Source of the DNA: Congeria kusceri
Taxonomy: Eukaryota > Mollusca > Bivalvia > Myida > Dreissenidae
Direction: 5' to 3'
Length of the DNA stretch: 64,000 nt
Assembly (NCBI GenBank): GCA_027627225.1
Contig: CM051029.1
Coordinates: 11,002,215 to 11,066,214, forward strand
A program made the translations under genes and the position numbers. Positions 51,401 to 60,310 of this stretch are shown in pieces (position 1 is the first letter of the stretch; every line of letters starts with the position of its first letter). The notes beneath the pieces are model-generated. The model saw nothing but the letters and a program-made list of their open reading frames with translations, had not been told where the DNA came from and did no database searches.

Positions 51401-54400
51401 CGACTACAGCTCCTACAATAATTGCGCCTGCTGCAGATAATCCTTGACTGGATTCCTCGCGATCTAGATCATAATTATAGTTAACAAAATATATGCACTC
51501 ATGTTCATTCGTATTGTGTCTTGTCAGTTGTATGTACTTTATAAACAAAACCTTGTCTTGATAATGAACACATTCAGATGTATAATAACCAAAAGTCCAT
51601 TGCTTTCTGCAGTAAATTATACTTCGTGTAACCCTTACATTTTGTAGACATTTTAATACATACAAAACGACTTTATATAGCTAATGCAAACAATGTTTAA
51701 AAAAGGTATCGGTTCGATATTAAAAAGAGGTCAAAACTGGAGGGTCAACTGGGTCTGTCACTAAAGTGTATATTCATTAAACAACTGAAAGCGCGTAAAG
51801 TGTAATTTTCTATGAAATCAATCAATATTCTATATAAGTAACAAGCAATGGATGTATCTCTCAAACATGCTATCAATAGTTCGTGAAACTCTTTTTACTA
51901 ACTTTCACAACTGAACCAAACAGAAATATATCTTTATTGCATCCTGATTTACACAGATAAAAGCAAGGTGTTAAACTATATTTGAAATAAACATTACCTT
52001 GTTTAGATAATGTTGTTACTTGAATCGTTTTTGTTTCATCAGACATCCCGACTTCATTATTTGCAATCAGTTTTATTTCGTAGGTAACCCCCTCTTCCAA
52101 ATCTTCAAGCAGATGCGAATCACGTTTGTATACCGTAACGTTTCGCCATATACCGTTAAGTTGTCTGTACTTTACAATACAGTGTTGTTCTTTTCCTCCG
52201 TCAAACCCTGGCTCCCATGTCAACTTCACGGATTGCGTCGTTATCGAGCCTTGGATAACTCTCAGGTTTGAAGGGGCATAAGGTCGGGCTGAAATTAGAG
52301 TGTTACAACTTTGATTATAGAACAAAAAACGTGTTATTTATTTTTAATTATATACATACAACATTTTCTGCGGCAATTTCCACAGAAAGCGTACAACGTG
52401 ACGTAAAACTGTATTATGTGTACATTCTTAATAATCTGGGGGAACATTTTTGTTATACAAATTTACATTAAATTTGCAATATCATAAGCCATGCATTTGA
52501 AATGAAGATTGTATTTATTTACCACTCTCTATAAGAAAGAACATCTCTGAAAGCTGACCATCTACAGTGTTTGAAATATTGACCCTATATTGACCGAAGT
52601 CATCCGGCTGTATGTTGTGAATAATATACTTTGTTTGCTGACGTCCGATAAATGTTTCGGAGGTATTATTGGTAGTCGATACAACTTCCCAGATATCATT
52701 TGATGTCAGTTTCTCCAATGTATACCCATCTCTCGTATCTGGGGCTGGATAGGCAATCACATTAAATATGAACGTTGCTGTTTCGCCGATGTGTTTTGTT
52801 ATGTTTCGCACGTGTTCAGAGACAAGGGATAATCGCGGGGAGCCTGGAACAAATATAATAAATAATGTATTTAGTGAACCATGATACGTGTGTTGAACAA
52901 AGAATATTTCAAGTTAATTATACACCTTACTTACATCTTATGAGTACATCAATTTGTTTCTCTTCTGAAACTGCGTTGTGTTTATTGCCAGCTGAACACT
53001 TATATGTTCCCATATCATATTCACAAGATGCATTATGAACTTTGTAGACAGCATAATAGCCATTATTCATCGCTTTCATTTCTTCATATTCATTCATATG
53101 ACCATAATAACTGATGCTTATATTCGACATTGGGTCACTAGTAACATTGCATATGAGTTCCAATGGCATTGATTGGTTGATCGTGACAAGCGAGGGTGTT
53201 CCCGCCGCGAAATGTCGTTCATAGAATTCGGATATGTTGGCTTCATCTGTCAAAAAAATAATAATACACTTTCAGACAAAAAAAGGCAATCTGACTTAGG
53301 TCAAAAGCATTTAATCTATATTTCCCTTTTAAGAGACCTATTCGCAGATTGGAAAATTGGCAATTAATCTGTTATAGATACCCAACCAAAAAACACCAAA
53401 AAACATTATATATAAAAAAGCAAAATAACAATTCTGACACAGAAATATATCGGCAGTATAATGTCCTTTATGGACAACCTCAACTAAAATGCAAACAGTT
53501 ATTAAAGCCACCCAAAAGATGTAATGGTCATATACAGAATGAACAATTCAAACGGCCATTATATTGTCTGTGTTTGTATGGTATGTAATCTTCGCCATTA
53601 CCAATTTAATTGGTGGATACTGTTTATTGTAAAATACTAGAAGTAAATTTATTTACAAAATAGTTTATTAACTTGCCGAATACGGTGGCAACGCGAATAT
53701 CATCTGACTATTAACCGTTAATATTCGGCGATATTCACAATATCCTAAATAAAACTCGAGGCACATCGGCTAGTTTTGTAGTGTTTAACACGTTAACTCA
53801 AACCGGAATTTAAAACATTTCAAATACCACTTATGTTATGGTGATGTTTATAGGGTTTTCGCTCAGGATGCTTTATTGTATGTGTGCGTTAGTTCTGATT
53901 TTGTAAATGATCAGTTGCACTTTTAAAACATTGTTAGCGCCTTTAAGCATTTGTAACGATTTTGGAAAACACGTGTTTCACTAACATTTAAATGTTTAAC
54001 GTTTAAAAATACACATTAATGATTGTAAGCCGGAATGGCCGAATAGTTACAGAGACCAGCGTTTGATCCCAACGGTTGTAGTTTATGCTAGTGTACCTTT
54101 ATATTATTTCTGAGATGCTTTAGCTTTTAAAGTTAAGACATTTAATGAGATTTTGTTTTAAATATGAACATATGTGAATAAGTTCATATAAACGACATTC
54201 CAGGCACTATAGCGTATGTCCTATGAACTAGTAAGAAAACCAACTTACACTGCACATCAACGTAGATACGCTGTGTTGTTTCTTCTGAGATTGGTCCACA
54301 ACCAGTCGGTGTCATGTTATTGGAAGCAGAGCATGTATAGAATCCTTCGTGAGCTAAAGCAATTTGTGCTATGAATATCGTCTCATTTGGATGTGTTGCA

Positions 54401-56324
54401 ATGCCTTCCCCTGTCCACTGTACGTATGTCTCCTTAGGATTTCCAGTTTGAACAGGACATGTGATGTTTAATTCTTCGTTCAATAACACTGTCTCATTCG
54501 TAATTTCTCTTATGACGGGCGGTTCTACAAGGCAGATAATGTGGAAAACAACAGCTATAATTGAGCAGAAAATTACATGTAGACATCGCGATGTAAATAT
54601 ATGAAAATGTATGTTTATTAATACCCAAAACATCTAGAAAAAGTTCATATGATGAGTTCCCATAAACATCATTGTCGTCGAATGTTGATCGCATAATGTT
54701 GTTTGCAGTGCAGGTGTATGCTCCTTTGTGAGTACTGTTCACGCTTGCAATGTGAAGGGCGTTTGAAATTGTGCTGCCACTGGGAGTAGTCCACTCATAG
54801 GTAGATTCAGGTCGACTTGTAGATTCGCATCTAATTGTGAGATTGTGTCCTGCTACCACGCTGATGTTTTGTGTAATCCGATCGTCATTAACAGAATTGC
54901 CACATGATTGTCTAAAATAAAGCCTTGGTTGGTCTGGAGGAACTACAACAAATGAACGAAATTACTGGTATACTTTTACACTGAATCATCTTGTTAAGAC
55001 AACAATCCTCGTTAACAACATACTTCTAAGAAACATACTTACACAGTACACTGATTGCAAGTGTTGTGTTACCAGTGCCGATTTGTTCTGTGTACCCAGT
55101 GGGCCTCATGGTATTGGTAGCTTCACACGTCTGATTTGGGTATGTATCATTGACTGTGTGGATAAGCAGAGATGCATTGTCTGGTGTTTGGTTTATCCAT
55201 CGTATCCTAGCCGGGGGATTCGATTCGCTGATACAAGTTACAATATATTGTTTGCCCCTGATTACTGCAATCCTGGCGTTTTTAATAGAGAACGCGTCGT
55301 TTCCATGGTAAACTATCTCCGGAGTGGAAAGTGGAACTGTGTAACAATTTCAAAGTCAGTATTTAAATCATATTCACAAGGTCGATACGACGCATGAAAT
55401 AATAATAAAAAAGCATGCATATATGTTATAAATTGAGGCCAGTTTAATTCAATTGTTATATAAATAACTGTACTAAAAATAAAGATCACAAAAGGTACAG
55501 GGTGGTCCTTAAACGGAGCAGGATGAAAAGCCGGACCAGTGTGTTCACCTTTTCTAACAATTTGCTAATTCCATGGTTTTTATGTGCCTAATACTTCTAA
55601 TTAATTGGTATGCATAGTCTATTCAATTGTCATTGAATATGTTAAAAAAAAAGATTCACAAGATATTCAAGATTTCTGTGTTGACCAGCCCAATTGGGGG
55701 AATAAAAAAGGATCATGGTTCATCGTCCTGCTATTTTCCTCTAGATCTTCCCTAAACGTTGATGCATACGTGTACTGGTTTATTTTTTACATGATTTGAA
55801 ATGTAACACTTACAAAGAATATCCACAGCGAACGCTTGATTCCAAGTAGCATTTTCAACATTTCATATTGTAGGCACCATAACGTTTGTGATTTCCAGTG
55901 TATATGGTGTGTCATTGCGCTAGACCATGCTATTACCACGTAATGTTACTCAATTTACAAAACATAAACATATGGTACGTACAATGGATATCTAGACGTA
56001 TGTTGTTTGACAAAATCCATTTAGAAGCTTCGTCGACTGAGTTATTAGCGGCGCAACACAAGGTGTAGTTGATGTGTGTTCGGTTTGGGACAAAATGTAA
56101 TGTTGATATAACTTCGATTGTTTCTGTAGTGCTTACGAACTGCGAGGTGACATTTCCCATAGCTACATTTTCTCCTGGTAAACTGCAGCCAGCATCAAAT
56201 ATTCCAAATACAATGTTAGGTGCAGGATATCCAGACGCAGTGCAGGAAAGATGTGTTAATTGACCTTCACGTGCAAGGACATCAGTGACTGTGCCGTTTA
56301 CCAGTTGAACCTGTTGTACTGGAA
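42278..56324 (-). CDS. Receptor-type protein tyrosine phosphatase gene (25 exons placed, 5' and 3' ends missing)
   Basis: A single-pass membrane receptor that removes phosphate from tyrosine in cytoplasmic proteins. Exons read, in order, six Ig-like domains, one FN3, a transmembrane helix, a juxtamembrane segment, PTP D1 and PTP D2. Every exon was placed by AG acceptor and GT donor with matching phases, and several lengths (77, 37, 98, 117, 155 and 136 nt) match my recollection of the standard vertebrate receptor PTP exon set. D1 has the KNRY loop, WPD loop and [10 protein letters not shown] signature; D2 is divergent. The Ig-rich ectodomain with one FN3 does not clearly match LAR, kappa/mu or another named subfamily, so no symbol is given. 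The signal peptide exon lies beyond the right edge and the terminal D2 exon was not found. Exon GC is clearly higher than intron GC. Confidence 0.93.
42757..42896 (-). CDS. RPTP exon: D2, WPD loop and signature cysteine
   Basis: A 140-nt exon with acceptor TACAAG and donor GTATGG. It encodes [20 protein letters not shown] and ends GPVVLQC plus two bases. WPD is retained; the His before the catalytic Cys is Gln. Confidence 0.92.
43221..43346 (-). CDS. RPTP exon: D2, CxQYW-equivalent segment
   Basis: A 126-nt exon with acceptor TTTTCTTAG and donor GTATTT. It encodes [20 protein letters not shown] and ends SLRYSYSVE, matching the position of KCAQYWP...YTV in D2 with low identity. Confidence 0.85.
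43580..43702 (-). CDS. RPTP exon: D2 core
   Basis: A 123-nt exon with acceptor GTTTGCAG and donor GTATTT. It encodes [18 protein letters not shown] and then [19 protein letters not shown], the D2 counterpart of GYxxxxxFIATQGPLxxTxxDFW...IVML. The usual Trp of DFW is replaced by Val. Confidence 0.88.
43890..44087 (+). repeat. tRNA-derived SINE copy 2, in an RPTP D2 intron
   Basis: The A box TGGCGTAGCGG and B box GGTTCGATCCC are both perfect, followed by the body GACACCAAGTAGTGGTTCTA, CCAGAAAACGGACTC and the tail GATGCAATCGAGCTAAAAC. It is inserted antisense to the phosphatase, in the 432-bp intron between exons 43580-43702 and 44142-44209. Confidence 0.9.
44142..44209 (-). CDS. RPTP exon: D2, degenerate YINAS segment
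   Basis: A 68-nt exon with acceptor CCTTTCAG and donor GTTTGT. It encodes [14 protein letters not shown] and then YNNAVYVS, which lines up exactly with YINASFID. The exon was inferred because D2 needs this piece and the phases (2 nt in, 0 out) fit both neighbours. Confidence 0.78.
44489..44603 (-). CDS. RPTP exon: D2 start
   Basis: A 115-nt exon with acceptor TGGTTGTAG and donor GTTAGT. It encodes [20 protein letters not shown] and then [16 protein letters not shown], aligning with the KKNRxxxIIPY segment of other D2 domains, but KNR is KNL and the recognition Tyr is absent. Confidence 0.85.
45226..45351 (-). CDS. RPTP exon: end of D1 and D1-D2 linker
   Basis: A 126-nt exon with acceptor GAGCAG and donor GTATGC. 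It encodes [16 protein letters not shown], the last D1 helix, then a linker ending in [11 protein letters not shown], the usual entry into D2. It has several cysteines not typical of the family (ECVCETLC). Confidence 0.93.
45767..45902 (-). CDS. RPTP exon: D1, P-loop arginine and Q-loop
   Basis: A 136-nt exon, donor GTACTT. With the previous exon it completes [16 protein letters not shown], the full active-site signature, and ends [10 protein letters not shown], the Q-loop. All catalytic residues of D1 are intact, so D1 should be an active phosphatase. The acceptor (GTGAATAG) is pyrimidine-poor. Confidence 0.96.
46330..46484 (-). CDS. RPTP exon: D1, WPD loop and catalytic cysteine
   Basis: A 155-nt exon with acceptor AAATTCAG and donor GTTGTA. 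It encodes [19 protein letters not shown] and ends APMLVHC plus two bases. The WPD aspartate (general acid) and the nucleophilic cysteine are both present. Confidence 0.96.
47002..47118 (-). CDS. RPTP exon: D1, KCxQYW motif
   Basis: A 117-nt exon with acceptor GATTTCAG and donor GTAAAA. It encodes [19 protein letters not shown] and then [14 protein letters not shown], following the family pattern KCxxYWP...YGxxxV. Confidence 0.94.
47381..47478 (-). CDS. RPTP exon: D1, DFW and VMLT motifs
   Basis: A 98-nt exon with acceptor GATTACAG and donor GTAATT. It encodes [17 protein letters not shown] and then [15 protein letters not shown], the conserved core helix and strand of the PTP fold. Confidence 0.95.
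48850..48973 (-). pseudogene. Possible relic or poison exon sharing a splice acceptor with a D2 exon
   Basis: In the D1 intron 47479-49364, a GC-richer stretch on the minus strand follows an acceptor region identical over 29 nt (48945-48973) to that of the D2 exon starting at 44603. One frame reads [18 protein letters not shown] before a stop; in the phase left by the upstream exon a stop comes at once. It does not match the part of the PTP domain expected here. It could be a duplicated, decayed exon, or an exon whose inclusion would truncate the protein. Confidence 0.35.
49365..49401 (-). CDS. RPTP exon: D1, 37-nt micro-exon
   Basis: Encodes [13 protein letters not shown], matching the PTP motif GYxxxxxYIAxQGP. 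The 37-nt length is typical of receptor PTP genes. Acceptor GTTGCAG, donor GTAAAC. Confidence 0.94.
49548..49624 (-). CDS. RPTP exon: D1, NRV to YINAS motif
   Basis: A 77-nt exon with acceptor TATTGTAG and donor GTAGGA. It reads [16 protein letters not shown] and then [10 protein letters not shown], near-consensus PTP motifs. Confidence 0.94.
49775..49862 (-). CDS. RPTP exon: D1 N-terminus with KNRY motif
   Basis: An 88-nt exon with acceptor TTATTTCAG and donor GTAAGT. It encodes [14 protein letters not shown] and [10 protein letters not shown], the phosphotyrosine-recognition loop (KNRY) and the start of the YPYD motif completed across the splice to YDFNRVVL. Confidence 0.93.
50121..50371 (-). 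CDS. RPTP exon: juxtamembrane, proline-rich, entering D1
   Basis: A 251-nt exon with acceptor TTTTACGTAG and donor GTAATT. It contains [16 protein letters not shown], a possible SH3 or WW ligand, and ends AKVYSEFN, which leads into the N-terminal helix of the phosphatase domain (KFQRVQKY in the next exon). Confidence 0.88.
50698..50759 (-). CDS. RPTP exon: juxtamembrane, 62 nt
   Basis: Acceptor TTTTTTACAG and donor GTGAGT are both strong. It encodes [20 protein letters not shown], a Ser/Lys/His-rich cytoplasmic stretch with no known domain. Phases match both neighbours. Confidence 0.75.
51096..51141 (-). CDS. RPTP exon: juxtamembrane, 46 nt
   Basis: A small basic exon ([14 protein letters not shown]) placed by acceptor CACCAAG and donor GTACCT. 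It joins the preceding phase-1 end and the following phase-2 start without breaking the frame. The acceptor is weak, so this is less certain than the domain exons. Confidence 0.65.
51350..51463 (-). CDS. RPTP exon: transmembrane segment
   Basis: A 114-nt exon, phase 1-1, with acceptor TGATCTAG and donor GTATAG. It encodes an acidic stalk (DREESSQG), then a roughly 25-residue hydrophobic run starting [14 protein letters not shown], ending in FKLRG as the basic stop-transfer on the cytoplasmic side. Confidence 0.93.
51998..52288 (-). CDS. RPTP exon: fibronectin type III domain
   Basis: A 291-nt exon, phase 1-1, with acceptor AATTTCAG and donor GTAATG. It encodes [35 protein letters not shown] and [17 protein letters not shown], the FN3 hallmarks (early Pro, B-strand Trp, Tyr-x-hydrophobic-x-Ala-x-Asn on the F strand). 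It is the only FN3 seen and directly precedes the membrane exon. Confidence 0.93.
52523..52843 (-). CDS. RPTP exon: Ig-like domain 6 without the cysteine pair
   Basis: A 321-nt exon, phase 1-1, with acceptor GTTCCAG and donor GTAAAT. The fold is recognisable from [17 protein letters not shown] on the B-C side and [14 protein letters not shown] on the F strand, but the canonical cysteines are replaced by Phe and Val. It is the Ig domain nearest the FN3 and the membrane. It is probably a real module because frame, splice phases and length are intact. Confidence 0.85.
52935..53246 (-). CDS. RPTP exon: Ig-like domain 5
   Basis: A 312-nt exon, phase 1-1, with acceptor TTTGACAG and donor GTAAGT. 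It holds [20 protein letters not shown] and [19 protein letters not shown]. The tryptophan usual on the C strand appears to be replaced (ISYYGH). It ends QIDVLIR. Confidence 0.87.
53247..54248. other. RPTP intron between Ig4 and Ig5
   Basis: A 1-kb intron, longer than the other ectodomain introns between 51.3 and 55.3 kb. No Ig-like exon was found in it on the minus strand. Confidence 0.5.
54249..54524 (-). CDS. RPTP exon: Ig-like domain 4
   Basis: A 276-nt exon, phase 1-1, with acceptor CTTGTAG and donor GTAAGT. It encodes [19 protein letters not shown], then [17 protein letters not shown] and [17 protein letters not shown]. The spacing and motifs are typical of an I-set or C2-type Ig domain. 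Confidence 0.9.
54625..54942 (-). CDS. RPTP exon: Ig-like domain 3
   Basis: A 318-nt exon, phase 1-1, with acceptor TTGTTGTAG and donor GTATTA. It begins [16 protein letters not shown] and holds [17 protein letters not shown] and [11 protein letters not shown], the classic Ig Cys-Trp-Cys pattern. N-glycosylation sites include NLT and NSS. It ends YELFLDVL. Confidence 0.88.
55043..55336 (-). CDS. RPTP exon: Ig-like domain 2
   Basis: A 294-nt exon, phase 1-1, with acceptor TTACACAG and donor GTAAGT. It encodes [19 protein letters not shown] and then [10 protein letters not shown], the two Ig cysteines with the tryptophan between them, and ends in ISVL plus the shared cysteine codon base. There is no in-frame methionine near its start, so a simple ATG-to-stop scan would miss it. 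Confidence 0.88.
55815..55905 (-). pseudogene. Relic Ig-domain exon end within an RPTP intron
   Basis: Between Ig exons 1 and 2 the minus strand reads [11 protein letters not shown], then in another frame GAYNMKC, then in the first frame again [14 protein letters not shown] followed by a good GTAAGT donor. These are the E, F and G strands of an Ig domain with frame breaks and no matching 5' half. It looks like a decayed extra Ig exon of the same phase-1 type as its neighbours. A sequencing indel cannot be excluded. Confidence 0.6.
55983..56324 (-). CDS. RPTP exon: Ig-like domain 1
   Basis: A 342-nt exon, phase 1-1, with acceptor after GAATAG and donor GTACGT. The Ig fold is shown by [12 protein letters not shown] on the B strand and [12 protein letters not shown] on the F strand, which give the disulphide cysteine pair. 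Extra cysteines (AGCSLPG and the second C of CCA) could form another bond. Several N-x-S/T glycosylation sites are present. The protein is already extracellular here, so at least one upstream exon encodes the start codon and signal peptide. Confidence 0.88.
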
Positions 56325-57589
56325 CTATTCGTAAAAATAACGTACACATGACTAATGAGTGTGCATTGTGGGTGGGATAATTGCACATACAGTTAACTTA
56401 TGTTATTATACGTTTATCGTATGATATCTTAGAAATAATGTTTTGCAATCATGTAGTACAGTGTACTCTCTCAATACCGAACGCCGACCGGACCGTACCA
56501 AATGTTCGGTTTTCAGGGTGTTTCGGTTAACTGAGAGTATAAGGCAAAATACAATAATACATAATACCAAACCAGCATACATCAATTTTAACACACCGCA
56601 CAATCAAATGAAGGTCACAAATCAGATTACATGTATCGGTGAATATACCCGTCGACGTTTAGAAGGTGGCTCAGACATTTTAACACTCTGCTAACATTGT
56701 AGAAGTATGATTCTTTATCTGGAGCCCTATTTTTATGATGTCGAACTGTTGCCCATAAGTATTGGATTACGCGTGCAATCACCCTGCGGCAATACAATCG
56801 CGCGCTAAAGATAATCGATAACATCATATTGTCACGCATGTTCGTTTTACAGAGGTCAATTTGTACTCCGAAACAACGCGATTTACCATCCTACTGTTCG
56901 ATATTCGGAGGTTCCGTCATACTGAGAATTTGTGCACATTAAGCATTTTCAGAGAGTTCGATTTTAAGGGAGTACAGTGTACTTTTAAACAGCTTTTGTT
57001 TATTTCTTATGCAAACTGTGTAATCATTGTTCACTGTTTAAAGAGCCAACATTTTTTGGCGCTAATGTTAAATAAAATGAAAAGTACAAGATTCTTGCTC
57101 AAAAGTACATAATGCATTTCGCCCACTTGATTTTCTATTTGTATGTCTGATGTATCTGCAATTTAATGTCCACGCCTTAAAAAGGAACGCTAAATTATTG
57201 CATTCATCATGTTTTGTATCATCATGAAATAATATGAAATGGTTTTAATATATGTTTACCTAAAGGTAAAATTGTCATTTGCAAAATAAAAACAACATGC
57301 ATTTGATTCGAACCGTGTCGCAATGGATGACCGCCAAATAATCTGATATCCAATGTGTTGAATTTTGTAATTTCATTGTGGATAATTATAGTATAACGCA
57401 CATGCAATATTTCCAACCGGTCAAAAATTGTTATATGCACATTCAAGCAACGTATTCCGAGCACGTAGGTTACTTTATTTTTGGTTCACTGGGATAACGC
57501 AAAAAAATACAAAGTAAAAACGCCTGTAAAAACAACTCAACAACTGCCTATCAAATATAAATAAACCGTAACTACAGTCGCGACAGCAG
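56325..57589. other. RPTP intron, no exon recognised
   Basis: 56460-56560 and 56830-56980 carry weak words (GAGTGTTxCGGTTAACTGAG and GGAGTACAGTGTACT) of the kind seen in dispersed repeats. No coding segment is supported. Confidence 0.4.
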
Positions 57590-58189
57590 AAGAAAACTCG
57601 CACTAGCAGCCCCAGATCCATTATTTAAGGCAAGCGACAAATTGCAAACAAAATACACAGCACATCACACAAACACATAGCAAACACAAAACACACATGA
57701 ATACAACTGGAGTCACCGCCTTGAAACGGTCAATGCAATGCATTAGGGGTTTAAACCGGTTTATGTGCGCACGAACCTCATACTTGGCCCAGAATTATTC
57801 ACAAAACATGTAAAAGTAAATAAAAATTAATCTCATAGCACCGCAATGCAAAATAAACAGCAATAAAAGAGAATATTATTCAATTAAATTACAATTTAAT
57901 TAATTACTCAATGGCTAGATGCAAATCAGAGTAGCAGAATTGCAATATTCTGAGGAACGATGAAATGAAACAAAAACACAAGCATCAAGTACATCTCGTC
58001 ATTTCTATAAAAAGATTTAAAAACATAGCATCATATAGTTCTTTTTCAGATTACATAGCTTTGTTGCATATCTTTATTTTAAACTGAATAAAACTTAATT
58101 TGCTATTCTATATCTTTCTGATAGTCCAAATTGGAAGCAAAAATAACCTAATGAACTCTGGTGTTAAAACCAGTGTATCAATAGTTAGA
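57590..58189 (-). repeat. 3' untranslated region of Penelope-like copy 2
   Basis: Matches 41120-41880 in element orientation, including the TTTTAACACC segment next to the coding end, the AAACGGTCAATGC motif and the AAACCGGTTTATGTGCGC stretch. The distal end (57600-57690) is CA-rich. Confidence 0.65.
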
Positions 58190-59985
58190 TGATAGTCTAG
58201 GAATGCAGCATATGAATACGATGAACACGATTTATTTTAGGAAATTTCTTTAGGGTAAATGTTTTAGATATTTTGTTCAAAGACATGGTTATCTTTGTTT
58301 AATATATCATCAATATATCTACTAGTCTGATTAAAACATTGAATCAAATTTTATTGTTTATCTTCTGATACACCAAACATAAAATCCCGTTCATAGCAAT
58401 ATAGAAATAGATCAGCTATAAGCGGTTCACAGTTAGTACTCACTGGCACACCAATTATTGGTTGAACTATTTATAGTTATAATTGAGCATAAATCTAAGC
58501 AAGTCAAAATAATATATTCATCGAAAGTCTGAAAGCATGCTGTATTAGTAGTTCAAGCCAGGTAGGAGCATGTTTGTCTTTTAAGAAGCGAAACAATTTT
58601 ACTTTTAATAAGACCGTGAGGTATAGTTGTATACAATGAAGACACTTGATATGTACTCACACAGGACGCTTTGAAATGTTTGCTTTCAATTTTATTAATA
58701 ACTTCAGACGAAATTTGTATTGACCAAAATAAGTTAATGTTTGTATTCTCATAAACTTTATCACAGTATTTAGTAAGGTGATATCTAATACCACTCAGGC
58801 CATAAGTCTGGTAAACTGATAATTGTTTAGTGTTATATGACACCGAATTTGCTATAAAACGACTTTTATAAGGATTTTTATGGAGTTTAGGAATCCAGTA
58901 AATTCATGTTATTATTATTGATTTTCAAATTACATTTACTGCATTCAGTAGTATGTTCGGAAATAATTTCATTAAAGTCTTTTTTGTATGAAGTATATGA
59001 TGTCGTTTGAGATAGTTCCCTTGACATAGTCTGAACATAAACTATTCGTCATAATTATGTTGTTCGCCGCTTTATCTGCAGTAACCAAAACGAATTTAGA
59101 TTGAAGATCTTTGAGTAATTTACAAAGTGTTTTATTTTTGAATTGAGATTTATGTTGTAAAGCAATATGATTATTATTATAAAAGCATACTGTATTAACG
59201 GCCATAAACAATACTTCTTTCTTCCATTCATAACACTTAGATACATCTGTATTTTCATTTCTGCGCCATTTTTTTTTTGTTTTACAGTTTTCATATAATG
59301 ATACTTCAATTTCTTTAATGTTAATGTTAACATTAAGAGACATTAGAAGTGGAAATTTATGGCCTTTGCGAAGCAAGTTTCGAAGGTTTTTATTTTTAAG
59401 AAAATTAAGATCACCTGTAATTACATGACCAACAGGTTTGTACACATATTTAGAATGAACACATTTTCATGATGTAGGACAGTTTTCCAATACATTTTTA
59501 TCGGTGGTAACAGAATTATAATTAAAAACAATACTCCTTACTGGTATACTGTATTTGTAACAAATAAGTGGTGTTTGAGTATTACGAAAATAAGTAGGTT
59601 CTAAATTCGTACGTTCTAATCATTGCATATTTTAGGAAGATCAATTAAATCAATTCCTTTAATACAAAAATGTATTTGTATACGATTTCACTTTTTGTTC
59701 TGTACACTCTTAATGAACGGTTTAAGATAATAGTCCGTGTAGGATTGAATAATATTAGCACATTCACAGTCATTTAAAGAAAGTATGCGACTAAATTTAC
59801 GTGGTATGTTTACATTTTTCTTTTTAACTTGTTTACGCTTGTTGCTCACACGTTTATTAAAAAAGAGAAGGCATTTATAGAACTGTCTTTAGAAATATGT
59901 CCAACATTTAAAATATTATCATTTAATCCTAGATGATAAGATGTTTGCAAAAAAATAATCCAATCAAATATCAAGAAAGACGTCA
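58190..59985 (-). pseudogene. Penelope-like retroelement copy 2, 5'-truncated
   Basis: The minus strand reads SYHLGLNDNIL (about 59940), LNDCECANIIQSYTDYYLKPF, GIDLIDLPKI, PTS-TGA-KCVHSKYVYKPVGHV (TGA 59467-59469), a long open stretch 59445-58972, NTNINLFWSIQISSEVIN, TTIPHGLIKSKI and the catalytic YIDD (58306-58317). It lacks GIY-YIG and the N-terminus, has frameshifts, and jumps to 3' UTR after AAFLDYHLTID. It sits in the first visible RPTP intron in the same orientation as the gene. It diverges from copy 1 at many positions, so the two are separate insertions. Confidence 0.82.
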
Positions 59986-60310
59986 AACTTGTGCCCACTA
60001 CTACATTTATAATTGCCAAGAAATAAGGTTATTTCTCTTGCGAATCGCCAAACGCCTTAGAACCATAACAACTTTTGCGCAAAAGATTTTATCTCAATCG
60101 TAATTGTATATGTATGCATTGCAATGTATTTCAATGCATTTCATAGCGTGAACCTTTCCATAATATAATGATGATCGTAACTGTAAAGGACATTAAAAAT
60201 ACAGTATAAACTATGACAACTGTTCATGAATACTAGTAAATATTCACGACAATTGTATTGTAAGCCCGAAGTTCGCCACCATAGTATACTTTTTTTTCAT
60301 TTTTGCCACA

